From DATDAW01 sp036524675 (GTDB lineage: Bacteria > Verrucomicrobiota > Verrucomicrobiia > Chthoniobacterales > DASVRZ01): a DNA stretch of 64,000 nucleotides. Each line of letters begins with the position of its first letter. The stretch's first letter is position 1. The DNA is taken from the NCBI GenBank assembly GCA_036524675.1, contig DATDBU010000116.1:62001-126000 (forward strand). Reading direction: 5' to 3'. Of this stretch, positions 35,882 through 44,815 are shown piece by piece. Under the pieces are notes generated by a model. The model saw nothing but the letters and a program-made list of their open reading frames with translations. It had not been told where the DNA came from and did no database searches. Both the position numbers and the translations under genes were made by a program.

Positions 35882-36853
35882 TTACTTCTTAAAGGAAGCG
35901 AGATCGGGATGACCCCGAAAATAGTCTATCGTCATCTTAATGCCCTCTTCAAAAGGCACCTTGGGCTCCCACCCGAGCACAGACTTTGCGCGGGAAATAT
36001 CCGGCTGCCGGACTTTCGGATCGTCGACGGGAAGCGGGTGATACGCGATGGTCGAAGAAGTCCCAGTGAGCCGGATGATGTGCTCGGCGAACTGTTTGAT
36101 CGTCATTTCCCCAGGATTACCGATGTTGACCGGTTCGTGGAAGTTGCTCTGCGAAAGGCGGTAAATTCCGTCGATGAGATCCGAGACATAGCAAAAACTG
36201 CGTGTCTGACTGCCATCGCCGAAAATGCTCAACGGTGTCCCGCTAAGCGCCTGACCAATAAAGGCCGGCACCACACGGCCATCCCGGAGCCGCATACGCG
36301 GTCCGTACGTGTTGAATATGCGAACGATTTTTGTATCAACCCCGTGGTAGCGGTGATACGCCATGGTTATCGCCTCGGCAAAACGCTTGGCTTCGTCATA
36401 AACGCCCCGTGGCCCAATGGGATTGACGTTTCCCCAGTAGTCTTCTTTCTGCGGGTGTACCAACGGATCGCCATAACACTCCGACGTCGACGCGAGCACA
36501 AATGCCGCCTTTTTTTGCTTGGCCAGCCCAAGCGCATTGTGTGTTCCAAGGGCTCCGACCTTCAGGGTCGGAATCGGGTGCTCGAGATAGTCAATCGGGC
36601 TCGCCGGCGAAGCAAAATGGAACACAATGTCCACGTCATCAGCCAGATATAAATACTGGGTAACGTCCTGCCGAATAAACTTATAATCCGGATTTCCGGC
36701 CAGATGGCCGATGTTCGCCGGATTGCCTGTGATAAAATTGTCGATGCCGACGACTTTGAAACCTTCGGCTAACAAGCGATCCGTCAAATGGGACCCCAGA
36801 AATCCCGACCCACCCGTTACTATCGCCGTCTTCTTTGGTTCTGAAAATGCCAT
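35882..36853 (-). CDS. uxs: UDP-glucuronate decarboxylase (UDP-xylose synthase), extended SDR
   Basis: 323 residues. The Rossmann motif GGSGFLGSHL is at about 14-23, the catalytic Tyr/Lys are in YDEAKRFAE, and FHFASPASPIDYLEHPI with RIFNTYGPRMRLRDGRVVP (in parts) is the UXS pattern rather than that of GalE. It makes UDP-xylose from UDP-glucuronate, or starts UDP-apiose-type sugars, for surface glycans. It lies 85 bp downstream of a polyprenyl sugar-phosphate transferase on the same strand, which supports a polysaccharide role. Distinction from dTDP-glucose dehydratase rests on motif memory. Confidence 0.88.
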   Translation of the reverse strand: MAFSEPKKTAIVTGGSGFLGSHLTDRLLAEGFKVVGIDNFITGNPANIGHLAGNPDYKFIRQDVTQYLYLADDVDIVFHFASPASPIDYLEHPIPTLKVGALGTHNALGLAKQKKAAFVLASTSECYGDPLVHPQKEDYWGNVNPIGPRGVYDEAKRFAEAITMAYHRYHGVDTKIVRIFNTYGPRMRLRDGRVVPAFIGQALSGTPLSIFGDGSQTRSFCYVSDLIDGIYRLSQSNFHEPVNIGNPGEMTIKQFAEHIIRLTGTSSTIAYHPLPVDDPKVRQPDISRAKSVLGWEPKVPFEEGIKMTIDYFRGHPDLASFKK

Positions 36854-36938
36854 AGAATCTGTCTTCTAAAGGGCGATTTCCCCTTTGGCTAGCCTTATCC
36901 CTGCAAAAAATTTATCGAGGACGCCGCACCGATTACGG

Positions 36939-38333
36939 CTATTTGGCCCCCGTCCCAAAAAGGACGGCAGGGATTGTCTTAAAGAGAATTTTGATGTCCA
37001 GCCAGATGGACCAGGAATCGATATACTTGAGGTCGAGACGCACCCAATCCCCGAAATCAGACACGTCATTCCTGCCGCTGATCTGCCAGAGACAGGTCAA
37101 TCCCGGCTTCACACTCAAACGGCGACGCTGCGCCACACTTTCGAACTTCTCCACTTCGTAGAGAGGCAGCGGCCGCGGGCCCACCAAGCTCATATGGCCC
37201 GCCAACACATTGAAAATCTGCGGCAGCTCATCCAGGCTGTATTTCCGCAAAAACTTCCCCAAAGGCGTAACGCGCGGATCATCCTGGACCTTGAAAACAG
37301 GGCCGCGCATCTCATTGTGCGCCTCCAACTCGGAGCGGCGCTGCTCCGCATCCCGATACATGGAGCGGAACTTCAACATGGAGAAAGGCTTGCCATGTTT
37401 TCCTCCGCGCAATTGTTTGAAAATAACCGGCCCCGGCGATGTGACCCGAACGGCAATTGCAATTGCCGCCAAAATTGGTGACAGCAAAATCACCAGGATC
37501 AATGCCCCAAAGAAATCGATGATCGCCTTGACCATCAACGACCATGAAAGATCGGGCGTGGAGCGAAAAACCAGCATCGGGCAATTTGCAAGTGCATCGA
37601 ATGACGGCCGCGCAATCGATGTTCGGATGAAGTCCGCCGCCAGCCATGCCTCAACGCCTTCGATTTCGCACGCGGCAATCGCTTCCTGGATACGGTTCAA
37701 ATGCACGTGTCCTCCGGCAAAAACGACCCGACCAACCGAATGCCGGTGCAACGCTTGAACGAGGTCGGAGATCGGACGCTTTTCGATGTCCACTTGTTCG
37801 ACGATCTCAATGCGCGTTGCGTCTTCATCATTGAACCGCTCAACAAGCCGTTTCATCTCGACAGGCACGCCCGCCATGAGCACCCGCTCGCGAAATCCCT
37901 CCCGATGCCCCTGCGCATTCTGCCACAAAATAAGCAGCCGTTGTTTTGTCAAAAGAAGAATCGGAGCGATGATCGCAAACTCTATAAATACCATCCTGCT
38001 AGGCACTTCCAACTTAAAACCCAGCACGCAACCTGCGATCAAAACGGCCATCCAGAGACCCGTTGCCAGAATCTCTCGCAGCGATCGCCACGCGGATTTT
38101 TGCGTCGGATAACGATAATATCCGTGGGCCTCCAACAAAGGGGGGCCGAAAGGGATCAAAATCACGATCAACCACAAAAATTCGGAAAACGGCGCGATTG
38201 GATCGAGCGCATCCGTATAGATCGGTGCCCAGTAACGGGTTACATGAGCCAACCACAAGCTAAACACGAGCAATACCGCATCGGTGAGCTGATTGAGCTG
38301 TAGATTGATTTCCCTCCTGCGCCCGGTCATCAT
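36939..38333 (-). CDS. Polyprenyl-phosphate sugar phosphotransferase (WcaJ/WbaP-type)
   Basis: 464 residues from ATG 38333. Four or five N-terminal TM helices (about 15-150) lead to a Rossmann-like CoA-binding-type domain and, after a further membrane helix (AIIDFFGALILVILLSPILA), the bacterial sugar transferase domain with KPFSMLKFRSMYRDAEQR, GKFLRKYSLDELPQIFNVL and GPRPLPLYEVE. It loads the first sugar phosphate onto undecaprenyl phosphate for exopolysaccharide, capsule or O-antigen. No Wzx/Wzy or glycosyltransferase cluster is next to it beyond uxs. It is divergent from aroD with starts only 44 bp apart. Confidence 0.92.
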   Translation of the reverse strand: MMTGRRREINLQLNQLTDAVLLVFSLWLAHVTRYWAPIYTDALDPIAPFSEFLWLIVILIPFGPPLLEAHGYYRYPTQKSAWRSLREILATGLWMAVLIAGCVLGFKLEVPSRMVFIEFAIIAPILLLTKQRLLILWQNAQGHREGFRERVLMAGVPVEMKRLVERFNDEDATRIEIVEQVDIEKRPISDLVQALHRHSVGRVVFAGGHVHLNRIQEAIAACEIEGVEAWLAADFIRTSIARPSFDALANCPMLVFRSTPDLSWSLMVKAIIDFFGALILVILLSPILAAIAIAVRVTSPGPVIFKQLRGGKHGKPFSMLKFRSMYRDAEQRRSELEAHNEMRGPVFKVQDDPRVTPLGKFLRKYSLDELPQIFNVLAGHMSLVGPRPLPLYEVEKFESVAQRRRLSVKPGLTCLWQISGRNDVSDFGDWVRLDLKYIDSWSIWLDIKILFKTIPAVLFGTGAK

Positions 38334-38377
38334 CAATGGCTGCCAAAGGTCCTCGTTATTCGACTCAAAACACCATC

Positions 38378-39064
38378 ATGTCTCGCATCGATTTTCGTAA
38401 AGTCCCTCCTAGCGTTGTCGCTATTATTCACACACGGGCCGGCTTTCAGGAGGCCATTCAATTGACTCCTCAAAGCGCCGATTTCCTGGAGTTCCGTGCG
38501 GATTTGCTGCTCGATAACCTGACCGAACTGGAAGACCAGCTCACGCAAACCCGACTGCCGATTATCCTCACCCTTCGCTCGCGAAAGGAAGGAGGACGGG
38601 CCCCGGAAGATGTTGTGCAACGCGCAGCCTTGTATGCGCGACTGGTCGATAAGGTTCATGCTATGGATACAGAACTTGCTACGGTGCGCGATTGGAAGCT
38701 AAAAGCAAGCCCCTGGCACGACTCAGGCTGCCCATTAGTACTCTCCTATCACGACTTTACGGCCACCCCTACTGTGCCATCGCTTCGCGAAAAAGCCAGC
38801 GAGGCTGCCGATCTCGGCGCCAGCCTCTTCAAAATAGCGGCACTTACGGAGTCGAGTCGCGACGTAGCAACGCTATTGGAGTTTTTGGAAATCGAAGACT
38901 CCCTTCCCCTAGCCGTTATGGGCATGGGCCGCTACGGAATGGTCTCCCGGCTTTTATTCGCGCAGGCAGGTTCCCGTTTGAACTACGGATACCTCGATCG
39001 CCCGATCGTTCCTGGGCAGTGGCCCGCCGCGGAACTAAAATCGCTCATCAGCAGACTCCCTTGA
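38378..39064 (+). CDS. aroD: Type I 3-dehydroquinate dehydratase
   Basis: 228 residues. This is the class I (Schiff base) enzyme of the shikimate pathway: EFRADLL with E38, SYHDF with H125 and FKIAAL with K152 are the three catalytic positions. It dehydrates 3-dehydroquinate to 3-dehydroshikimate in the cytoplasm. The start ATG 38378 (MSRIDFRKVP) is preferred to ATG 38336, which would place its first codons against the start of the divergent transferase gene. The gene ends in TGA overlapped by a TTG that opens a tiny downstream frame. Confidence 0.93.
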   Translation: MSRIDFRKVPPSVVAIIHTRAGFQEAIQLTPQSADFLEFRADLLLDNLTELEDQLTQTRLPIILTLRSRKEGGRAPEDVVQRAALYARLVDKVHAMDTELATVRDWKLKASPWHDSGCPLVLSYHDFTATPTVPSLREKASEAADLGASLFKIAALTESSRDVATLLEFLEIEDSLPLAVMGMGRYGMVSRLLFAQAGSRLNYGYLDRPIVPGQWPAAELKSLISRLP

Positions 39065-39159
39065 AATTCCGCCTAGATGGGCGCCAGATCTCGCTTACTA
39101 GTCAACGATCACTCGAAGCCATTCACCTGTTCGCGACAGCAATTAACCCAAAAGTCTGA
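39061..39159 (+). CDS. Possible 32-residue ORF overlapping the aroD stop, unproven
   Basis: TTG 39061 overlaps aroD TGA (39062-39064), and the frame reads MKFRLDGRQISLTSQRSLEA and on for 12 more residues, ending in NPKV. It has a plausible amphipathic pattern and its start is stop-coupled, but there is no ribosome-binding site and no family was recognised. Otherwise the gap 39065-39226 holds nothing else recognisable. Confidence 0.2.
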   Translation: MKFRLDGRQISLTSQRSLEAIHLFATAINPKV

Positions 39160-39226
39160 TTTTCGGAAGTCCTTCACATCTCGAGATTCTTTCATCTTAA
39201 ACAAACGATAGGATACTTCTTCCACC

Positions 39227-40867
39227 TTATCTCCGAAATGCCTCGGGAACGAAGGTCATATCGGTAGCTTCGGCGACGGCGAGGCCAATTTGAAAATCCA
39301 TCACTTCGGCAGGGATTGGGTTTTGGTACCCGGTTAAACTTTCGATCAGAGCGTCAATCGGAGTTTTTCCGGCTGTGCGTACGAGGCGATAAATTTTGAC
39401 AGTCAGCGCTTCGGCAGCACCTGGCGTGAGTCGACTGGGCATCAACTTTTCCAGAGCGCTAAAATCGGCACCCATCAACTCGATGCCTTTGCGTTTGCAC
39501 AAAGCCCGAAGCAAGGCGAAAGCCTCAGCCGGGGTCGCCGTGGGAAAAATTGGGATCTTGACATCCACCCGGCCGGGGCGTTTGAGGTCCACTTCGATCA
39601 AATCCGGCCGGCTTGAGGCGAGCACCCAAATGATCCGGCCGCGATTTTCGGGACGACTCATTTCCTGCGCCATCATCGAATAGATCCGGCCTGAAAGACC
39701 AGAGTCGTTGCTGCCGGCATCGCGTTTGCCGAGGGTTTGGTCCGCTTCGTCGATAAAGACATAGCAACGAGTGAGCGCTTGAAGGAGGCGAAAGATTTTT
39801 TCCAGGTTGCCTTCTGTGGTGCCGACCCATTTGTCGCGAAAATTCTTGAGCTTCACGACAGGGACACCCGCTTCCCCGGAAAGACATTCAACCAGATATG
39901 TTTTCCCAGTTCCGACAGGGCCACAGATCAAGTAGCCCATTGGAAGCGCCTGCGTGTCGCCCTTTTCCCAGAGCGCAAGATCCTGGCGCAGCCACGTTTT
40001 CAGCCCGTCCTGTCCCTGCAGGTCATCAAGGGATTTCCTGGATTGGATGAACTCAATAAGCCCCTGGCACTCGTCCTCGACGATCTGCTTCTTGAGCTTC
40101 ACCAAATCGGCGGGTTGAAGGGCTTCGTCGCGGTACTCTTTGAGTTTGAGGAGGTTATCGATCGCGTTCTGCGTGGCACCGTTGAGTTGATCCGCCAGTA
40201 GCGTGAGATTTTCGGCAAAAACAGCGAGCGCTTTTGGATGCTGCGGCTCAAGAAAGCGAAGCGTGCGTTCAATTTCAACGGAGTCTGGAAGCGGGACTTT
40301 GATCTTTGCCGCGCGGGGATTGCCAGTGAGGAGCGGATTAAGGTCGTTGAGATTTTCCGCGATAAGACAAGTCGCAAGCGAAAAATCGGTCAGAAGCGGA
40401 TCATCTGCCCATTCGCGAATGAGCAACGCAAGTGAGTTGAGATCGAAGTTGACCATACCCGGGACGGCCGGCGCCAGGAGCTGCGCGGCTTTGACAAGAC
40501 AACCGATTTGCAGTCTCGGCTTTCCGAGCCGGGCCAGGTTGGCGTTGTAGCGAAAATAGCGAGTCAGAAACTCGATGGCCGGTCGCGGCGTTTTTGGAAG
40601 TTCCGGTGATTCCTTAAATGTGGGCCACCGGGCGAAAACGTCACCGCCTTTTTCGACGCGAATCCCGTTGCCGATGTCATAGCTCAGTACAACGTCGAAT
40701 CGCTGCATCAATGTTCTCAGGAAATATTCGGTCAGCGAGCCGAGTTGCTGCTCTTTTTCCGCCTCGATGAGGAAACGATCATTGACATTCCCGTGGAGGA
40801 TGAACTGTGTCGCTGCGTTGCTTTCGTACAAAGCAGCCAGTTCCGATGCCCAGAAAGGAAGACTCAT
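39227..40867 (-). CDS. AAA ATPase, Ycf46-like tandem-domain protein
   Basis: 546 residues from ATG 40867. The N-terminal half (about 1-250) looks like a degenerate AAA domain with no Walker A but with TCLIAENLNDLNPLL and VPLPDSVEIERTLRFL, as in Ycf46-type proteins. The C-terminal AAA domain is intact: Walker A GPVGTGKT at 316-323, pore-loop-like KNFRDKWVGTTEG (341-353), Walker B VFIDEAD at 370-376, and LKRPGRVD with an arginine finger. A remodelling or disaggregase role is likely but the client is unknown. It follows a conserved unknown gene and lptF/G on the same strand, with a 73-bp gap. Confidence 0.85.
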   Translation of the reverse strand: MSLPFWASELAALYESNAATQFILHGNVNDRFLIEAEKEQQLGSLTEYFLRTLMQRFDVVLSYDIGNGIRVEKGGDVFARWPTFKESPELPKTPRPAIEFLTRYFRYNANLARLGKPRLQIGCLVKAAQLLAPAVPGMVNFDLNSLALLIREWADDPLLTDFSLATCLIAENLNDLNPLLTGNPRAAKIKVPLPDSVEIERTLRFLEPQHPKALAVFAENLTLLADQLNGATQNAIDNLLKLKEYRDEALQPADLVKLKKQIVEDECQGLIEFIQSRKSLDDLQGQDGLKTWLRQDLALWEKGDTQALPMGYLICGPVGTGKTYLVECLSGEAGVPVVKLKNFRDKWVGTTEGNLEKIFRLLQALTRCYVFIDEADQTLGKRDAGSNDSGLSGRIYSMMAQEMSRPENRGRIIWVLASSRPDLIEVDLKRPGRVDVKIPIFPTATPAEAFALLRALCKRKGIELMGADFSALEKLMPSRLTPGAAEALTVKIYRLVRTAGKTPIDALIESLTGYQNPIPAEVMDFQIGLAVAEATDMTFVPEAFRR

Positions 40868-40940
40868 AAGGGATTTCTCACGGAAGGAAGCGAACAACTA
40901 CGGAGCCTCTTAAACCTTCTCACGGGTCACTGCCGTCAGC

Positions 40941-41441
40941 TTAATTCTCCCCGCCGCTGAGGAGAGCAAATACTTCGGCCTGAACCGTTTCAATCTGGTC
41001 CAGGCGCAGCATGGGATCGAAAATAACAAACGCTTCTCCGGTTTTGACATGTTCATAAACGAGCAGGCGTCCGTCATCGGTCGGCTTTTCGTCAACCTGT
41101 TTGAGCACTTTCTTGCGCTCGAGCATCACCCCCAGAATGTAACGGGCGTTGATGTGCTCGGGACGATCTTCAAGCATCAACTGACGCAGGAGACTTTCGA
41201 CGCCCTGTTTCGGCAGTGCCTCGGGTGCGGGTGGCGGTGGCAGTTCAAACTTCGAGCGCCAATACGAAAACGGCTGCGCTTGGTCGGCCTGTTCCTTCCA
41301 AGCCTCTTCGGAAAGATCCTTGCGATAAAGGCCGCGTTTATCCCGAAAAAGAAGGGTGCGGAAGTATTCTCCGTCTTCAAATGGACGGTTGGTCACCGAA
41401 CATTTATCTCCGCGACGTTGAATATCCCAATCAGGTTGCAT
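40941..41441 (-). CDS. Conserved protein of unknown function
   Basis: 166 residues, no signal peptide or membrane segment. It begins WDIQRRGDKCSVTNRPFEDG, has a Pro-rich turn in the middle (ELPPPPAPEALP), and a helical C-terminal half (LLRQLMLEDRPEHINARYIL and VKTGEAFVIFDPMLRLDQIE). The single Cys near the start argues against a zinc finger. It lies 18 bp downstream of the LptF/G permease and 73 bp upstream of the Ycf46-like ATPase, and is probably co-transcribed. I do not recognise the family. Confidence 0.75.
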   Translation of the reverse strand: MQPDWDIQRRGDKCSVTNRPFEDGEYFRTLLFRDKRGLYRKDLSEEAWKEQADQAQPFSYWRSKFELPPPPAPEALPKQGVESLLRQLMLEDRPEHINARYILGVMLERKKVLKQVDEKPTDDGRLLVYEHVKTGEAFVIFDPMLRLDQIETVQAEVFALLSGGEN

Positions 41442-41459
41442 GTCGTGAATGTTCGGGAA

Positions 41460-42587
41460 TCAGGCGCGTTTGCCAAGTTTGCTGAACGCAAATCGTCCGC
41501 CCGCCCGGTTCCAGAGCAACCTGAGCCCGATCACGGCGAATACGGCCACGGGAGTCCATGCCGCAACTTCCGGAGGGATGCGCCCCCCCTGCCCCAGCGC
41601 CAAGCAGAGGCGATCCAGGAAAAGCATTCCAAAAAACAGCAGAAGCGCGTTCGCGATGCTTCCCAGCATTCCGCGCCGAGAAAAAACGATTGCCAGCGGT
41701 CCGCCGAAAAGCATCACCACCATGCACTGCCACGGAAGAGACCAGCGGTAAAACATCTGCGTTTTGAACTCGGCCAATTGCGTCGCGGGAAAATCACTGT
41801 TGAGGTGCAGATATTCTTTGAGCGAGGGCACGCCCATGTATTCCGCGACCAGATTGGCGCTCAAAATCCGCCAGGGCGTCTCCCGCATGTGATGCAGATA
41901 GTATTTTCGAAACGATTGCTGGGAAAGGATTTGCCCGTTCTCGCGCAACTTGACGATTTCGCCATCGGAGAAAATCCACATCCTCGTCTCGTGCTGGTAC
42001 TTCACGCTCCTCGCGTAAAGCTTCCACACCGCGTCGCCATTCCCGTTTTGTTGAGCCACCTGGACCCCGCGGGCATCGTTCGTGTCGAGCCGAAATCGTT
42101 CGAAATACCACGTGCGATGATTTTCGCGGTCACGGAAAAGCAACGTGGTTTCATCCTTTGACTTTGGTTTGTCGCTAGTCAACTCATCGTAAAGTGCCTT
42201 CCGCCTTGTCTGCGACTCAGGGGCGAGCTGATACGTCAGAAAAAGCATGAGTCCCGTCGCCGCAAGCCCAACTCCAGCCAGCGGGAGAAGCAGCCGGGGA
42301 ATACTGACGCCTGCCGTAATCATCGATACCACCTCGTTTGACCGTGACAACCGGCTGAATGAATACAGCAACGCCAAAAGCAACGCGATTGGCAAACAGA
42401 ACACCACAATAAACGGGGCCTGAATCCGATAATATTTGAAAATTTGCGCCCACGAAGCGTGAGACGCAATGAGGTCCGGCAAATTGTTGCCCATGTCGAG
42501 AATGAGCCAGATCGCGACGATGCCCAGGAAGCAATAGGCAAACGGCTGGGCAAAACTGCGCAAAACGTATCGATCGAGCAAACGCAT
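41460..42587 (-). CDS. LptF/LptG family permease of the LPS export ABC transporter
   Basis: 375 residues from ATG 42587, which gives MRLLDRYVLRSFAQPFAYCF, the usual YjgP/YjgQ start. Three TM helices lie in the N-terminal third, a beta-jellyroll periplasmic domain (about 130-265) in the middle, and three more TM helices at the C-terminal end. It forms part of LptB2FG, which lifts LPS from the inner membrane onto the LptC/A bridge. Only one permease is here; its partner is elsewhere. The longer frame to 42755 adds a non-conserved tail before the Met and is rejected. Confidence 0.9.
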   Translation of the reverse strand: MRLLDRYVLRSFAQPFAYCFLGIVAIWLILDMGNNLPDLIASHASWAQIFKYYRIQAPFIVVFCLPIALLLALLYSFSRLSRSNEVVSMITAGVSIPRLLLPLAGVGLAATGLMLFLTYQLAPESQTRRKALYDELTSDKPKSKDETTLLFRDRENHRTWYFERFRLDTNDARGVQVAQQNGNGDAVWKLYARSVKYQHETRMWIFSDGEIVKLRENGQILSQQSFRKYYLHHMRETPWRILSANLVAEYMGVPSLKEYLHLNSDFPATQLAEFKTQMFYRWSLPWQCMVVMLFGGPLAIVFSRRGMLGSIANALLLFFGMLFLDRLCLALGQGGRIPPEVAAWTPVAVFAVIGLRLLWNRAGGRFAFSKLGKRA

Positions 42588-42833
42588 GGGCGCGCACAGT
42601 AAATCTGAAACCGGAGCCGGGCAACGCGAGATCGTCCCGACGGAATCCCTCATAAAACCGCACCGGAAAACTACAAATCCGCTGCCTCCAGATTCGCCGC
42701 AATTCTCCGGCCAAGAATCGCAATCTTCGTGTAGCGCATCCTGTTTTTTCGCCACGAGCTTGTGAAACTTTTCACAAAAACACTTGCCCCTCTGTAACCC
42801 GGGCTCATAAGGTCATATAAGCAACCATTCCCC

Positions 42834-43337
42834 ATGGAACTACCCCCTGAATTTGCGGCGGAAATCGACGAGGTCATTACCCATTACCCCGTTTCGAAGC
42901 GCTCTGCGTCGTTGCCGCTTTTACATCTTTTTCAGGAAAAATTCGGATGGATCAGCGATGAAGCGATTCTCTGGATTGCCAACAAGCTCGAGCTGCAGCC
43001 CATTAACATCCTGGAGCTGGTGACGTTTTATCCTATGTTCCGCCGTAAAGCTGCCGGGAAACATCACATCCGTGTCTGCCGGACACTCTCTTGCGCCATG
43101 GGTGGCAGCTTCGAACTTTTTGAACATTTTTGCCGTAAAACAGGTATTCACCCTCACACCAACGGCGGGAACGGTCATGGCGATCCGGTGTCAGTCAGTG
43201 CCGATGGAGAATATTCCATCGAATTCGTGGAATGCCTCGCCTCCTGCGGCACTGCACCCGTCTGCATGATTAACGACGATTTTTACGAGGGCGTCACCCA
43301 CGACGAAGCCTCGGCTCTGTTGGAGAAATACCCATAA
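42834..43337 (+). CDS. nuoE: NADH-quinone oxidoreductase subunit E
   Basis: 167 residues with a thioredoxin-like [2Fe-2S] domain. Ligands are CRTLSC (78-83 region) and CLASC (131-135 region), the C-x4-C and C-x3-C pair of the family. It belongs to the NADH-dehydrogenase module of complex I together with nuoF. It opens the nuo run; 246 bases upstream separate it from the divergent lptF/G gene and should hold the operon promoter, although none was clear. Confidence 0.95.
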   Translation: MELPPEFAAEIDEVITHYPVSKRSASLPLLHLFQEKFGWISDEAILWIANKLELQPINILELVTFYPMFRRKAAGKHHIRVCRTLSCAMGGSFELFEHFCRKTGIHPHTNGGNGHGDPVSVSADGEYSIEFVECLASCGTAPVCMINDDFYEGVTHDEASALLEKYP

Positions 43338-43352
43338 ACCTCGAACAAACCC

Positions 43353-44813
43353 ATGCCCTCTCCCTCCCGCCAGCCGCATCCGCGCGAAAAGCGGATAATT
43401 TTTAAGAACATCGACCGTCCAGGTTGGAAAAACGATATCGAGACCTACCTCGCCGACGGCGGCTACGGGGAGATGAAAAAGGCGTTCACGATGGCGCCTG
43501 TAGATATCGTCAATGAAGTCAAGGCATCCGGACTGCGTGGACGCGGCGGTGCCGGTTTTCCCTGTGGGATGAAGTGGGGTTTTATCAAACAGGACGGGCC
43601 AAAACCGAATTACATCATCGTCAACGCCGATGAATCCGAACCCGGGACGTTCAAGGATCGCTACATTCTTCACCAGGATCCCCATCAACTGCTCGAAGGC
43701 GTCATCATTTCCGCCTGGGCGCTCAACGTGCATCTAGCCTACGTCTATATCCGCGGCGAATTCCCCGAGGCGGCAAAGATCATGGAAAGATCCATTGCCG
43801 AAGCGAGGGCGAAAGGTTTCGTGGGAAAAAATGTGCTGGGCAAGGACTTCGATCTTGAGATCTACGTTCACCGTGGCGCCGGAGCGTATATCTGTGGCGA
43901 GGAGACAGGACTGATCGAGTCGCTCGAGGGCAAAAGGGCTTACCCGCGAATCAAGCCTCCGTATTTCCCCGCTGTGCTAGGTCTGTATCAGTGCCCCACC
44001 ATCGTGAACAACGTGGAGACATTGTGTCACATCAAACACATTATCCGCATGGGTGGCGCCGAATACGCCAAGCTCGGCCGGCCTAACAACACCGGCACGC
44101 GCATCGTCTGCGTGAGTGGCGACGTGGTTTCACCTGGATATTTTGAGATCGAACTCGGAACAGTCACATTCGGCGAGTTGATCAACGACTTCTGCGGCGG
44201 CATGAAACCAGGGAGGAAATTGAAAGCCGTCATTCCCGGCGGAAGCTCGGCCAAGGTCCTCCGTGCGGGCGAGACCTATAAGATCAAGGAAAAGGCAGGC
44301 GACGGGACGATGGTCGACAAGCAAATCGGGCTGGACGATATCCCCCTCGACTTTGACTCTTTGGCGGCGGTAGGCTCGATGGCTGGATCCGGCGGCATCA
44401 TCGTCATGGACGACAGCCGCGACATGGTGTGGGTGTTGAACAACATCAACAGCTTTTACGCCCATGAAAGCTGCGGCCAATGTACTCCCTGCCGGGAAGG
44501 ATCACTGTGGATGAAAAAGATCACCGACCGAATCATTGCTGGCGGCGGCGTCGAGCGCGACCCAGCCGTCCTGAAAAGCGTAGCCGACAACATCGCTGGA
44601 AAAACGATCTGCGCTTTCGGTGAAGCATGCTCGTGGCCTACTCAAAGTTTTCTCGCCAAGTTCCCGGAAGAATTTCAGGCGAAATCCACAAAACCTCAAC
44701 CGCCTCCGATGCCGCCGGAATATGTCGCCGAGGAAGTCGTCGAGCACGAGAAGGTCGAAACCGTGCAAGGTGCAAGAGGAGCGGGAATCATGGCAGCGGT
44801 GGCGGGGAAATAG
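43353..44813 (+). CDS. nuoF: NADH-quinone oxidoreductase subunit F
   Basis: 486 residues. LRGRGGAGFPCGMKWGF is the FMN/NADH site, NADESEPGTFKDR and GAGAYICGEETGLIESLEG follow, and ESCGQCTPCREGS plus the later Cys in KTICAFGEACSWP bind the N3 [4Fe-4S]. It oxidises NADH. It begins 15 bp after nuoE. The C-terminal 40 residues are Pro/Glu-rich and longer than usual. An inverted repeat and a gene remnant fill the gap to nuoG. Confidence 0.96.
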   Translation: MPSPSRQPHPREKRIIFKNIDRPGWKNDIETYLADGGYGEMKKAFTMAPVDIVNEVKASGLRGRGGAGFPCGMKWGFIKQDGPKPNYIIVNADESEPGTFKDRYILHQDPHQLLEGVIISAWALNVHLAYVYIRGEFPEAAKIMERSIAEARAKGFVGKNVLGKDFDLEIYVHRGAGAYICGEETGLIESLEGKRAYPRIKPPYFPAVLGLYQCPTIVNNVETLCHIKHIIRMGGAEYAKLGRPNNTGTRIVCVSGDVVSPGYFEIELGTVTFGELINDFCGGMKPGRKLKAVIPGGSSAKVLRAGETYKIKEKAGDGTMVDKQIGLDDIPLDFDSLAAVGSMAGSGGIIVMDDSRDMVWVLNNINSFYAHESCGQCTPCREGSLWMKKITDRIIAGGGVERDPAVLKSVADNIAGKTICAFGEACSWPTQSFLAKFPEEFQAKSTKPQPPPMPPEYVAEEVVEHEKVETVQGARGAGIMAAVAGK

Positions 44814-44815
44814 TA

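Noticed and set aside
40941..41441. Pup/UBact-like tail in the unknown protein, which ends SGGEN
   Set aside because: The last residue is Asn after GGE, the protein is 166 residues and structured, and it is 12 kb from the ligase.
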